Assembly: GCA_024398785.1 (NCBI GenBank)
Contig: JAKSIO010000001.1
Coordinates: forward strand, 310,001-374,000
Length of the DNA: 64,000 nt
Direction: 5' to 3'
From: Bacteroidaceae bacterium
GTDB taxonomy: Bacteria > Bacteroidota > Bacteroidia > Bacteroidales > Bacteroidaceae
The position numbers and the translations under genes were made by a program. The notes under the pieces were generated by a model. That model saw nothing but the letters and a program-made list of their open reading frames with translations. It did not search any database and had not been told where the DNA came from. Each line of letters opens with the position of its first letter. The stretch's first letter is position 1. Shown piece by piece: positions 44,978 through 54,247 of the stretch.

Positions 44978-47900
44978 TTACGCATTTTTTCCGTGGCAGT
45001 TTTTGTATTTCAGACCGCTTCCGCATGGACAGGGATCATTACGGCCTGGAACCTTGTCAACTCTGATAGGTTCACGCACCTGCTGACGGGTGTCGCGACC
45101 TGCAGCTGCACGCTGTGCGGGGTCTGACAGGTCTGCTTTTGATTCCTGATACTGGCGGCGCTGCTGCCTGTTCTGTTCAGGAGCCTCACGTACCTGGTTG
45201 GGATCAGGCTCAGGTAGCTGACCGCGCATAAGAATGGAAACTGTCTGGTTGTTGATTTTGTTGACCATGTCATCAAACAGATTTACAGATTCCAGTTTGA
45301 ATATCAAAAGCGGATCTTTCTGTTCATAGCTGGCGTTCTGCACTGAGTGCTTGAGTTCGTCAAGTTCACGCAGATTTTCTTTCCAGCATTCATCTATTGT
45401 ACTCAGCAGAATTGCCTTCTGGAAACTCTTTACAATATCCTTGCCTTCTGTTTCGTAAGCTGCTTTCAGATTGCATGGAATCTGGTAGATGCGTTTTCCG
45501 TCTGTAATTGGAATAAGAATGTTCAGGTATCTGTCACCCTGATCTTCAAATACGCGCTTGATTACCGGCCAGACAATATCCGACATACGGTCGCATTTGC
45601 GCTTGAAGTTTTCCATTGCCGCATTGAACAATTGTTCCTTAAGGTCTTCAATGCTTTTTGCAGCCCTGAATTCTTCTTCAGTGAACGGTATATCAATTGC
45701 AAGAATCTTGAATATGTCAAACTTGAGTGTTTCGTAGTCTGCGTTATTTTCAATTAGGACAGAAGCTCTATCCCATATCATGTTGGCAATGTCCAACTCA
45801 ATGCGCTCTCCCATAAGTGCATGGCGGCGCTTCTCGTAGATGACCGTACGTTGCTTGTTCATTACATCGTCATATTCAAGCAGACGTTTGCGGATTCCGA
45901 AATGGTTCTCCTCAACTTTCTTCTGAGCCTGCTCTATACGTTTGGTAATGAAACTGTTTTCAATCATTTCATCTTCCTGCAGACCCATGCGGTCCATAAG
46001 CGGTGCAATCTTGTCTGAACCGAAAAGACGCATAAGATTATCCTCAAGAGAGATAAAGAATACGCTTGATCCCGGGTCTCCCTGACGTCCTGAACGACCA
46101 CGCAACTGGCGGTCAACACGACGGCTTTCGTGACGTTCCGTACCGATGATGGCAAGACCTCCAGCATCTTTTACTTCTGGACTGAGCTTGATATCAGTAC
46201 CACGGCCTGCCATGTTGGTTGCGATAGTAACTGTACTGCGCTGTCCGGCTTTGGCTACAATGTCAGCCTCTTTCTGGTGCAACTTGGCGTTGAGAACATT
46301 ATGTTCTATCTTGCGCATGGTAAGCATCTTGCTCAACATTTCGCTGATTTCTACCGATGTGGTACCTACAAGAACAGGGCGGCCTGATTTGACAAGACGC
46401 TCAATTTCCTGGATAACAGCTTTGTATTTTTCGCGTTTTGTCTTGTATATGCGGTCATTCATATCAACACGTGCAATAGGCTTGTTGGTAGGAATGACAA
46501 CTACATCAAGTTTGTAAATGTCCCATAATTCACCTGCTTCAGTTTCGGCCGTACCTGTCATACCTGAAAGTTTATGATACATACGGAAGTAATTCTGCAG
46601 GGTGATTGTTGCGAATGTCTGTGTGGCAGCCTGAACCTTTACGCCTTCCTTGGCCTCGATTGCCTGATGCAGACCATCGCTGTAACGGCGACCTTCCATA
46701 ATACGACCGGTTTGCTCATCCACAATCTTTACCTGACCATCTTCTGTAACAATGTATTCAACATCGCGGTCGAACATTGCGTATGCCTTAAGCAATTGGT
46801 TGATGGTATGGATGCGTTCGCTCTTTATTGCGAAGTTTGTAAGAAGTTCATCTTTTTTCTGAAGTTTTTCCTGATCGGAAAGTTCAGTGTGAGTCTCAAG
46901 TTCTGAAAGCTGACCAGCAATGTCAGGCATTACAAAGAATTCGGGGTCGTTTTCAGTGCTGCTGATAAGTTCAACGCCTTTGTCAGTCAGGTCAACACTG
47001 TTCAGCTTTTCATCAATAACAAAGTAAAGAGGTTCAACAGCTTCGGGCATACGGCGATTCTGCTGTTCCATGTAAATCTCTTCTGTTTTCTGCATTCCCA
47101 CTTTTATTCCTTCTTCGCTCAGGAACTTAATGAGTGGCTTGTTTTTTGGAAGTGCCTTATAACTGCGGAAAAGACTCAGGAAACCTTCACTTTTTTCATT
47201 CTCATCTTCAGAATATACCTTTTTCTTGGCATCGGCCAGATATTTACCTGCCAGTTCCTTCTGTGCTGCAAACAGACGTTCTACCTGTGGCTTGAGCTGC
47301 TCAAACTGCTGGTCATCGCCTTTGGGAACAGGACCTGAAATAATCAGCGGAGTGCGGGCATCGTCTATCAGGACTGAGTCAACCTCGTCAACAATAGCGT
47401 AATTATGACCGCGCTGTACCAGTTCTTCGGGATGGGAAGCCATGTTGTCACGCAGATAGTCAAAACCGAATTCGTTGTTTGTACCGAATGTGATGTCGGC
47501 TTTGTATGCTGCCCTGCGGGCTGCTGAGTTGGGCTGGTGCTTGTCAATACAGTCAACGCTGAGTCCATGGAACATGTACAGCGGACCCATCCATTCAGCA
47601 TCACGTTTAGCCAGATAGTCATTGACTGTAACTACATGGACACCATTGCCTGTAAGAGCGTTAAGGAAAACCGGAAGGGTAGCGACAAGTGTTTTACCTT
47701 CACCGGTTGCCATTTCGGCAATTCTGCCTTTATGCAAAACAACTCCACCGAACAGCTGGACATCGTAATGGATCATGTTCCAAACGGTTTCATTGCCACC
47801 GGCTTGCCAATGGTTGTGATATATGGCATTGTCTGCATCAATCTCTACGAAATCGTGCGTGGCTGCCAGATTGCGGTCAAAATCTGTTGCTTTGACTGTA

Positions 47901-48280
47901 ATGGTTTCATTTTCAGCAAATCTGCGTGCTGTCTCTTTGACAATGGCGAAAACTTCCGGAAGAACCTGATCAAGGACAACTTCGTAGCGGTCCATAAGTT
48001 CCTTTTCCTTTTTGTCTATTGTGCGGAACAGGTCTTCTCTGTCTTCTATGGGAGTTTGTTCAACTTTAGCTTTCAGATTTTCAATTTCGTTTCTTTCAGG
48101 AGCTACGAACTCTTGAATCTGAGTTCTGATGCTTTGTGTTTTTTCTCTCAGTTCATCAATAGTCAAGGCTGCTATGGCAGGGTAAACCTGCTTGATTTTT
48201 TCTACCCATGGTTGGATTTCTTTGGCATCGCGTGTCTGTTTGTTGCCAAATAATTTTCCGATAAATGTGTTAAAACCCAT
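44978..48280 (-). CDS. secA: Preprotein translocase ATPase SecA
   Basis: Motor that pushes preproteins through SecYEG. 1100 residues from the ATG at 48280 ([12 protein letters not shown]); upstream in-frame codons run into the neighbouring gene and are unlikely. Landmarks: Walker [15 protein letters not shown] (near 188), the [19 protein letters not shown] motif, the helicase motif [12 protein letters not shown] and a C-terminal zinc-binding tail [16 protein letters not shown] for SecB/ribosome contact. The insertions before and within the preprotein cross-linking domain make it longer than the ~900-residue E. coli protein, which is normal for Bacteroidetes. Confidence 0.96.
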   Translation of the reverse strand: MGFNTFIGKLFGNKQTRDAKEIQPWVEKIKQVYPAIAALTIDELREKTQSIRTQIQEFVAPERNEIENLKAKVEQTPIEDREDLFRTIDKKEKELMDRYEVVLDQVLPEVFAIVKETARRFAENETITVKATDFDRNLAATHDFVEIDADNAIYHNHWQAGGNETVWNMIHYDVQLFGGVVLHKGRIAEMATGEGKTLVATLPVFLNALTGNGVHVVTVNDYLAKRDAEWMGPLYMFHGLSVDCIDKHQPNSAARRAAYKADITFGTNNEFGFDYLRDNMASHPEELVQRGHNYAIVDEVDSVLIDDARTPLIISGPVPKGDDQQFEQLKPQVERLFAAQKELAGKYLADAKKKVYSEDENEKSEGFLSLFRSYKALPKNKPLIKFLSEEGIKVGMQKTEEIYMEQQNRRMPEAVEPLYFVIDEKLNSVDLTDKGVELISSTENDPEFFVMPDIAGQLSELETHTELSDQEKLQKKDELLTNFAIKSERIHTINQLLKAYAMFDRDVEYIVTEDGQVKIVDEQTGRIMEGRRYSDGLHQAIEAKEGVKVQAATQTFATITLQNYFRMYHKLSGMTGTAETEAGELWDIYKLDVVVIPTNKPIARVDMNDRIYKTKREKYKAVIQEIERLVKSGRPVLVGTTSVEISEMLSKMLTMRKIEHNVLNAKLHQKEADIVAKAGQRSTVTIATNMAGRGTDIKLSPEVKDAGGLAIIGTERHESRRVDRQLRGRSGRQGDPGSSVFFISLEDNLMRLFGSDKIAPLMDRMGLQEDEMIENSFITKRIEQAQKKVEENHFGIRKRLLEYDDVMNKQRTVIYEKRRHALMGERIELDIANMIWDRASVLIENNADYETLKFDIFKILAIDIPFTEEEFRAAKSIEDLKEQLFNAAMENFKRKCDRMSDIVWPVIKRVFEDQGDRYLNILIPITDGKRIYQIPCNLKAAYETEGKDIVKSFQKAILLSTIDECWKENLRELDELKHSVQNASYEQKDPLLIFKLESVNLFDDMVNKINNQTVSILMRGQLPEPDPNQVREAPEQNRQQRRQYQESKADLSDPAQRAAAGRDTRQQVREPIRVDKVPGRNDPCPCGSGLKYKNCHGKNA

Positions 48281-48321
48281 TTTATAAATCTGATTTGAAT
48301 AAATGTTTTTGATTAAAGTTG

Positions 48322-48329
48322 CAAATGTA
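48322..48329 (-). promoter_or_regulatory. -7 element for secA
   Basis: TACATTTG followed by CA on the minus strand, 41 bases before the secA ATG; no clear -33 box. Confidence 0.45.
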
Positions 48330-48335
48330 CAAAAA

Positions 48336-49529
48336 TTAATCGAAAACCCTGCGTCTTTGCTTGAGGTAATTCTTCCGTTTTTCAACAATCTTCTTTGCAA
48401 AGAAAGAAATCATCACATCGCTGATTGAACGGATTGCTATTGCTGCGGTCAAAACTATGACAGCTTTGTCAATGTACTGCGGCAGGAAAGGCTGAATGAT
48501 TATGAATCCAAATGCTACCAGTGCTTCAACAATCAGAAAATAATCAAGTTCCTCTCTTTTGAGTTTTATAATGATTGCAGGCAGAAAACACAGGGGTACG
48601 GGATTCAGTATAATCAGCAGATAATTCGGACTGGTAGCGGGATGTTCGGAGAATAACGTCATGAACATTATGATGATGCCAACAAGTCCCTGAAGACCGA
48701 ATAGGGCAATGTCAATTCCCCACCAGATATTTCCGCGATACCATTCCATCATGCACAGCAGTATTATTACCAGCAACACCAGCAGTGCAAGTTGGGCTGG
48801 GGTTATCTGGCTGTTGCGTATGACCATTGGTTTGTCTGGTGTCAGCAATATCTCCGCACCAGCAAACAAAGTACTGTCTTCTTGTGCAAGAATCATTGCT
48901 TCCATCGGCAGAAAATAACTGTTTTCAGTACTTAAAACCGTGTCTGCATTAGCTCCCAGGATTAAATCTATTCCTGTCTTGGAATATTCGAATGAATCAT
49001 TGTATTTGTGCAGATAATCCCTGGTTGTGAAATCTTCTTTCAATGCAGGATATTGAATGTCTTTTCCGGCAGCCTTGTAGATGATGTCAAGAGCACATGT
49101 TGTACAGTTCTTGTAAAAAATGTTGTAGCGGTATTCTCTGTTTGCCGGCATGCTGCCGCGCATCAGCATGGAATATAAATTGTTCAGATCTTCCTGAGGC
49201 AACAATATTTCCTGACTGTATATGAAAGACCCGCGTTTATTGTATGCCTCAACGAATGATTTGAAGTATTCAACGCCCAACAGGTAGTTTGTCTTTCCCT
49301 GCGCAAAACGGAACGCAAAGAAGGGCTCGTCGAAACTGAACACCCCGTAATTGAACACAATGTCCTGATTATCTGATTTTACCCTTATGGCGGTATGTCC
49401 GTATTGTTCGTAAATTACCGGTCCTGGTGTACATGTCAGCAGGCTGATGGACAGACTGTCCGATGCAGAACCTGAGAGGTGGCTCAAAAGCAGCGCTGCG
49501 GCAAGTGTCAATTTTTTCAGTATCTTCAT
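48336..49529 (-). CDS. DUF4105 membrane protein, candidate lipoprotein N-acyltransferase
   Basis: 397 residues from the ATG at 49529 (MKILKKLT). Signal peptide or anchor (about 1-20), an extracytoplasmic DUF4105 domain (about 25-240) with the conserved His in [10 protein letters not shown] (near 45) and Cys in [12 protein letters not shown] (near 145), then four hydrophobic segments and a basic tail. His plus Cys suggests a thiol-based acyl-transfer or protease-like site. To my recollection, a DUF4105 protein (Lnb) has been reported as the missing lipoprotein N-acyltransferase of Bacteroides; this gene is a candidate orthologue, but paralogous DUF4105 proteins exist. It precedes secA on the same strand. 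Confidence 0.72.
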   Translation of the reverse strand: MKILKKLTLAAALLLSHLSGSASDSLSISLLTCTPGPVIYEQYGHTAIRVKSDNQDIVFNYGVFSFDEPFFAFRFAQGKTNYLLGVEYFKSFVEAYNKRGSFIYSQEILLPQEDLNNLYSMLMRGSMPANREYRYNIFYKNCTTCALDIIYKAAGKDIQYPALKEDFTTRDYLHKYNDSFEYSKTGIDLILGANADTVLSTENSYFLPMEAMILAQEDSTLFAGAEILLTPDKPMVIRNSQITPAQLALLVLLVIILLCMMEWYRGNIWWGIDIALFGLQGLVGIIIMFMTLFSEHPATSPNYLLIILNPVPLCFLPAIIIKLKREELDYFLIVEALVAFGFIIIQPFLPQYIDKAVIVLTAAIAIRSISDVMISFFAKKIVEKRKNYLKQRRRVFD

Positions 49530-49562
49530 AAATGCATGTATTTGCGGCTGGAGGTATGTATG

Positions 49563-49570
49563 CAAATGTA
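49563..49570 (-). promoter_or_regulatory. -7 element for the DUF4105 gene
   Basis: TACATTTG followed by CA on the minus strand, 34 bases before the start codon; no TTTG at -33. Confidence 0.45.
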
Positions 49571-49611
49571 CAACTTATTGTAATATTTTAATAAAAAGAA
49601 ACATAAATAGT

Positions 49612-49642
49612 TTTGCAGAGAAAAGAAAAAATGTCAACTTTG
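49612..49642 (+). promoter_or_regulatory. Promoter of the outer-membrane protein/lptC cluster
   Basis: TTTG (49612-49615), a 19-base spacer and CAACTTTG (49635-49642), one mismatch in the -7 box; start about 49649, leader roughly 13 bases. Confidence 0.55.
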
Positions 49643-49661
49643 CGACAAAATATAATTGACA

Positions 49662-50945
49662 ATGAAAGTCTTGCGGCTTTTTAATGTAATATTTTCCACA
49701 TTTTTACTTGTCTGTCCCGCGGTTTTTGCCGGTAATGGCGTTAATTCCCCATACTCAAGACATGGTCTTGGTTTGTTGGGAGATCATTCCGCATCGCTCA
49801 ACAAATCTATAGGAGGAACAGGTTGCGGTTTAAGATTGTCCAATTCCATCAATCTTATCAACCCTGCGTCTTATTCTTCTGTAGATACACTTACAATGCT
49901 GTTTGATGCCGGTTTTACTTTGCAGACAGGTTCTTTCACTGAGGGAAATGTAAAAGTTAATGCCCGCAATGCTGGTTTTGACTATGCTGCAATGCAGTTC
50001 CGCCTTGCTCCGAAAGTGGGTATGACATTAGCTCTCACTCCGTATTCCATAGTAGGATATGACTTTTACAATACGTCTGTTGTAAGGGACAAGTCCACCG
50101 ACTACATAACAACAACCAATACTTATACTGCTAACGGTGGCTTGAGGGAAGTGATTGCCGGTATAGGGTGGAGCCCTGTTAAATATGTTGCTATTGGTGC
50201 CGATGCTGCATATCTTTTCGGTGAAATATCTCATAAAATCAAAAATACTTATTCCGCGTCTACGGTATATCCTGCAAACCGTGAGTACTTTGCACGTCTG
50301 CGTGCCATTAGGACGGACTTTGGTCTTCAATTTGTCCTTCCGTTCAAAAAGAACGAATCCCAGCTTGTTGCCGGTGCCAAGTTCCAGCCAGGTGTATCAA
50401 TCAAAGGAAACGAGTACATATACAACACCAGTTACAATAACGAGGGTGATGCCAGACCTATCGGTTCCGATACGGTATGCATAGAAAACGCTTTTTCTCT
50501 TCCGCAGCAATTCTCTGCTGGAATCAGTTATGTCAATTCCCAATTTGTGTTCGCTGCTGATTACACATTGGCAAAATGGAGCAATGCCAAAGCCTTCAAC
50601 AAGGCAGGCAAGGATATGACAAGATTGTCTGTAGGTGTTATGTATACACCGGAGGCAACAAGTAAAAAATATTTCCGCCGTACAACATACAGTGCTGGAG
50701 CATACTGTCAGTCATCGTACTATTATCTCGATAATGGCAACAGCGGTCCAAAGGAAATAGGTATTTCAGCGGGAATGAAACTGCCGTTGATCAATTCATA
50801 TAATACATTTTCAACAATAGCAGTTTCTGGACAATATGTAATGGTAACTCCGTTTGCAAAAGGCCAGATAAGAGAAAACTATTTTAAAATCAATCTTGGC
50901 ATTACCTTTAATGACCGCTGGTTTGCAAAGTGGCAGGTTCAGTAA
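49662..50945 (+). CDS. Outer-membrane beta-barrel protein of unknown function
   Basis: 427 residues from the ATG at 49662 (a TTG six bases upstream is less likely). Signal peptide about 1-21 (cleavage near VFA). The mature protein starts with NSPYSRHGLGLLGDHSASLNKSIGGT, a pattern seen in FadL/PorV-like Bacteroidetes barrels, and alternates short hydrophobic/aromatic strands to the C-terminus (KINLGITFNDRWFAKWQVQ). Substrate unknown. It begins the cluster OMP-TPR-lptC-corC; the next gene follows after 60 bases. Confidence 0.72.
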   Translation: MKVLRLFNVIFSTFLLVCPAVFAGNGVNSPYSRHGLGLLGDHSASLNKSIGGTGCGLRLSNSINLINPASYSSVDTLTMLFDAGFTLQTGSFTEGNVKVNARNAGFDYAAMQFRLAPKVGMTLALTPYSIVGYDFYNTSVVRDKSTDYITTTNTYTANGGLREVIAGIGWSPVKYVAIGADAAYLFGEISHKIKNTYSASTVYPANREYFARLRAIRTDFGLQFVLPFKKNESQLVAGAKFQPGVSIKGNEYIYNTSYNNEGDARPIGSDTVCIENAFSLPQQFSAGISYVNSQFVFAADYTLAKWSNAKAFNKAGKDMTRLSVGVMYTPEATSKKYFRRTTYSAGAYCQSSYYYLDNGNSGPKEIGISAGMKLPLINSYNTFSTIAVSGQYVMVTPFAKGQIRENYFKINLGITFNDRWFAKWQVQ

Positions 50946-51005
50946 TTTTACAATTGCGCATACACGGTATATATAATGTATAGGAAAACAAATAAATAAA
51001 CAGAT

Positions 51006-52358
51006 ATGATTAAAAAATTAATTCTTTTTGTTGCTTTGACAGCAACTGTAACAGCATCTTTTGCTCAGTATGCTGAATGGGATGGAACCCGCTACGGAAA
51101 AGATGAAAAAACAACTATCGGCAATTTTAATCTTGTAAGAGATTTTGTAAAGGCACAGGACTGGGAGAACGCTTATAAGTTCTGGGATATTCTTTATCAC
51201 GAAGCTCCGTTCTGCTATTCCAATATGTATACATACGGTCCACGTATTCTGCGTGCGCTTATTGCCGCATCAAAAGATGCTGCAAAACAGAAAGAGTATG
51301 CAGCTATTCTGCTTGATTGCAACCGTCGCCGTCTGGCAAACATTGACCGCCTTAATGCCCTTACACCTGAGAGTCCGTTGAATGAACCTGCTCTTTGGCA
51401 GAATCTTGCTCATGACTACATTTCATATACTCCGGGAGCAAATCTTGACACTGCATATTCATATACCCGCAAGGCTGTTGACCTTCTTAAGGAAAACTGT
51501 GAGTATTACACTCTTGGAGATCTTATGAAGATTTCAAGCCAGTTGTTCAAGAAAGATGCTTCTCACCGTGATGCATTGATTCAGGACTATCTTGATTGCG
51601 CAAATTATATCAATACTGCCATAGCAAACGCTGAAGAAGAAAAAATACTGAACAACTGCCGCAAGGCTAAAGACAATATTGATGCATATTTTATCAACAG
51701 CGGTGCTGCCGATGCCAAGAGTCTTCAGAGCATTTACGGTCCCAAGGTTGAAGCAGCAAAGACCGATGCCGCTTTCCTTAACAAGGTTATCAATTTGCTC
51801 AAGCTTCTCAAGTGCACAGATATTGATGTATATATTAAGGCAGTTGAATATGCATACCAAATTCAGCCTACCAGTGACTCTGCCGAAGGTCTGGCTTATA
51901 TGTATACCAAGCGTAACGAGCACCAGAAAGCATTGGATTATTTGAAACAGGCTATTTCTTTGGAAGAAGACAGATTCAAGAAATCCGATTTGAATTATAC
52001 TGCTGCTGCTTTGACTTTTGAAATGAAAGACAAACTGGCTACAAAAGAGTATCTGAACAAGGCAATAGAACTTAACAAGAATAACGGTAAAGCGTACATA
52101 CTTCTTGCACAGCTTTATGCCGCATATTACAAGTGGACAAACGAAGATGCTCTCAACCGTTGCACTTTCCTTCTTGCAATAGAGAAACTGCAGCTTGCAA
52201 AGAAAGCAGATCCGTCTCTTGCAAGCAAGGCTGACAAGCTGATTGCGGATTATTCTGAATACACTCCGCTTACGGAAGATCTGTTTATGATTAAGATCAA
52301 GCCGGGAGACAGAGTGGAAATCAAAGACTGGATTAACGAAACAATTACCATAAAGTAA
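51006..52358 (+). CDS. Secreted tetratricopeptide-repeat protein
   Basis: 450 residues with a Sec signal peptide (cleavage after SFA, about residue 20). The mature part is helical, with TPR-like spacing over most of its length. The clearest repeats lie at about 290-400, including AEGLAYMYTKRNEHQKALDYLKQAIS and NNGKAYILLAQLYAAYYKW. Probably periplasmic, acting as a scaffold for envelope proteins; the precise role is unknown. Three bases separate its stop from lptC. Confidence 0.78.
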   Translation: MIKKLILFVALTATVTASFAQYAEWDGTRYGKDEKTTIGNFNLVRDFVKAQDWENAYKFWDILYHEAPFCYSNMYTYGPRILRALIAASKDAAKQKEYAAILLDCNRRRLANIDRLNALTPESPLNEPALWQNLAHDYISYTPGANLDTAYSYTRKAVDLLKENCEYYTLGDLMKISSQLFKKDASHRDALIQDYLDCANYINTAIANAEEEKILNNCRKAKDNIDAYFINSGAADAKSLQSIYGPKVEAAKTDAAFLNKVINLLKLLKCTDIDVYIKAVEYAYQIQPTSDSAEGLAYMYTKRNEHQKALDYLKQAISLEEDRFKKSDLNYTAAALTFEMKDKLATKEYLNKAIELNKNNGKAYILLAQLYAAYYKWTNEDALNRCTFLLAIEKLQLAKKADPSLASKADKLIADYSEYTPLTEDLFMIKIKPGDRVEIKDWINETITIK

Positions 52359-52361
52359 TCT

Positions 52362-52913
52362 ATGCTGTTTCCAAAGAGAGGGTGGCTTGTTACCGCCCTC
52401 GTGCTTTTTGTTCTGATTTCCTGTTCAAACTCAAAAAAAGAGGTTGAAAACGCTGTGACCGACAGGGATTCCATGCCTCTTATGGCAACTACCGGAGTAG
52501 ATTCCTATATATCTGATTCCGGCGTTGTTCGCTATCATATCATAGCGGAGATGTGGGATATCTTTGATAAGAAAGATCCTTCATATTGGGCATTTGAAAA
52601 GGGATTGAAACTGGAACAAATAGATTTGGACAGAAATGTTGTGGCCACTCTTACTGCTGACACAGCATATTATTACGATAGGGAAGAGAAATGGGAGTTG
52701 CGCGGTAATGTCCATTCTGTCAATGTAAATGACGAAGAATTCGAAACGGAACTGCTTTTCTGGAATCAGAAACGCGAAAGGATTTATTCCGACAAACGTA
52801 TCCGTGTAAAACAGAAAAACCAATACATTGTAGGAACAGGATTTGAATCAAATCAGGATTTTACCCGATATACCATCAAACAAACTGAAGGTATGTTCCC
52901 AATACAGGAGTAA
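52362..52913 (+). CDS. lptC: LPS export periplasmic protein LptC
   Basis: 183 residues; lipoprotein-type N-terminus with Cys at about 21 (LISCSNS). The mature part has the LptC/OstA beta-jellyroll pattern, including LTADTAYYYDREEKWELRGNVHSVN, which is typical of the bridge that passes LPS from LptBFG to LptA. In E. coli the LptC anchor is transmembrane; here a lipid anchor is predicted. One base separates it from the CorC-type gene. Confidence 0.82.
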   Translation: MLFPKRGWLVTALVLFVLISCSNSKKEVENAVTDRDSMPLMATTGVDSYISDSGVVRYHIIAEMWDIFDKKDPSYWAFEKGLKLEQIDLDRNVVATLTADTAYYYDREEKWELRGNVHSVNVNDEEFETELLFWNQKRERIYSDKRIRVKQKNQYIVGTGFESNQDFTRYTIKQTEGMFPIQE

Positions 52914-52914
52914 T

Positions 52915-54186
52915 ATGACATCGCAACTTATTTTGCTTATTGTATCAATCTCTTTGTCTGCCCTGTTCTCTGGAATGGAGATAGCTTTTGTGTCTGCAGA
53001 CAAGATGCGCTTTGAGGTTGAACTTGAAAAAGGAAGCCTCAGTGCCGGTATTATGTCGCGTTTGTTCAAGAAACCGCACAGCTATATATCCATGATACTG
53101 GTGGGCAACAATATAGCATTGGTACTGTTCAGTACAATTTCGGGCAAGATATTCAATTCTCTGTTCCCTGTTTTTGTGGATTCTACAAATCCGTTTCTTG
53201 TTGCTTTGATTGATACGCTGATAGCAACGGCAATAGTGATTGTGTTGGGAGAATTCGTCCCCAAGACATTATTCAGAAACAAGGCCAATACAATGCTGAA
53301 TGTATTTGCTCTGCCAATCTATGTTTTTTATATTGTCCTCTATCCCATTTCCTCTTTTTCCATGTGGTTGTCAAAGTCCCTTTTAAGGTTGTTTGGAATA
53401 CACCTGTCGGATAAAGTTGCGGAGCAGACCTTTACAAAAGTTGACCTGGACCATTTTATCCAGCAGTCGGTGCAATCTACTGAACAGGAGAATGAAAGCA
53501 AGAGTGACAACCAGGCTGAGGTAAAAATATTCCAGAATGTTCTGGACTTTTCTACTGTAAAGATAAGGGATTGCATGATTCCCCGAAACGAGGTCTACTA
53601 TGTGGACAAAAACCAGGTTTCCGTTGAACAACTCAAGGCTATGTTTATCAATAGCGGTCTGTCAAAACTGATTGTCTGTGACGGAGATGTTGATCACGTG
53701 GTGGGATATATACATTCCTCGGAACTTTTCCGTGACAAGGAAAATTGGACTGAACACATTCAGTCAATACCCTTTGTGGCAGAAACCATGCAGGCTCGCA
53801 AGCTCATGAAAAAGTTGCAGGCTATGAAAAAAACTCTGGCTGTGGTAATAGATGAGTTTGGCGGAATGTCCGGAATTGTCTCTCTGGAAGATATTGTGGA
53901 AGAAATTCTGGGCGACATCCAGGATGAACATGATAAATCACGTCTGGTGGCTGAACGGCAGGCCGACGGGTATCTTTTGTCCGGAAGAATGGAAATTTCC
54001 CACGTAAACGAAAAATTTTCTCTTGAAATTCCTGAGTCGGAAGAATATATGACTATAGGCGGTATGATTCTGGCGCAGGCCAAGGGCTTTCCTAAACTGA
54101 ATGATATAGTTCAAATTGGGGATTTCAGTTTTAAAATAGAGAAAATGAGCAAAACAAAAATTGAATTGGTTAAATTATTGGACTAA
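52915..54186 (+). CDS. CorC/HlyC-family protein (CNNM plus CBS domains)
   Basis: 423 residues from the ATG at 52915; longer in-frame starts lie inside lptC. A CNNM (DUF21) transmembrane domain (about 1-190, with LSALFSGMEIAFVSADK and VGNNIALVLFSTISG), a CBS pair (about 215-335, with VVIDEFGGMSGIVSLEDIVEEILGDI) and a CorC_HlyC transporter-associated domain (about 345-423). Such proteins are implicated in magnesium (or sodium/magnesium exchange) transport; the hemolysin label is historical. It ends just as the promoter for the PpiD-type gene begins. Confidence 0.87.
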   Translation: MTSQLILLIVSISLSALFSGMEIAFVSADKMRFEVELEKGSLSAGIMSRLFKKPHSYISMILVGNNIALVLFSTISGKIFNSLFPVFVDSTNPFLVALIDTLIATAIVIVLGEFVPKTLFRNKANTMLNVFALPIYVFYIVLYPISSFSMWLSKSLLRLFGIHLSDKVAEQTFTKVDLDHFIQQSVQSTEQENESKSDNQAEVKIFQNVLDFSTVKIRDCMIPRNEVYYVDKNQVSVEQLKAMFINSGLSKLIVCDGDVDHVVGYIHSSELFRDKENWTEHIQSIPFVAETMQARKLMKKLQAMKKTLAVVIDEFGGMSGIVSLEDIVEEILGDIQDEHDKSRLVAERQADGYLLSGRMEISHVNEKFSLEIPESEEYMTIGGMILAQAKGFPKLNDIVQIGDFSFKIEKMSKTKIELVKLLD

Positions 54187-54208
54187 AAAACATTTTTGTT
54201 TATCTTTG
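54177..54208 (+). promoter_or_regulatory. Promoter of the PpiD/SurA-type gene
   Basis: ATTG (54177-54180, one mismatch), a 20-base spacer and TATCTTTG (54201-54208). The -33 box lies inside the last codons of the CorC-type gene. Confidence 0.6.
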
Positions 54209-54247
54209 TGCGCTTTTAAGAAAATAAACCAAAAAATAATATAACAA

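Noticed and set aside
48281..48400. Longer N-terminus for secA
   Set aside because: It would overlap the DUF4105 gene and pass through the -7 element; SecA proteins of this group begin with MGFN-type sequence.
49123..49739. Possible second coding frame near the DUF4105 start (49447-49659, plus strand)
   Set aside because: It is antisense to the signal-peptide end of the DUF4105 gene and covers the divergent promoter region; no supporting features.
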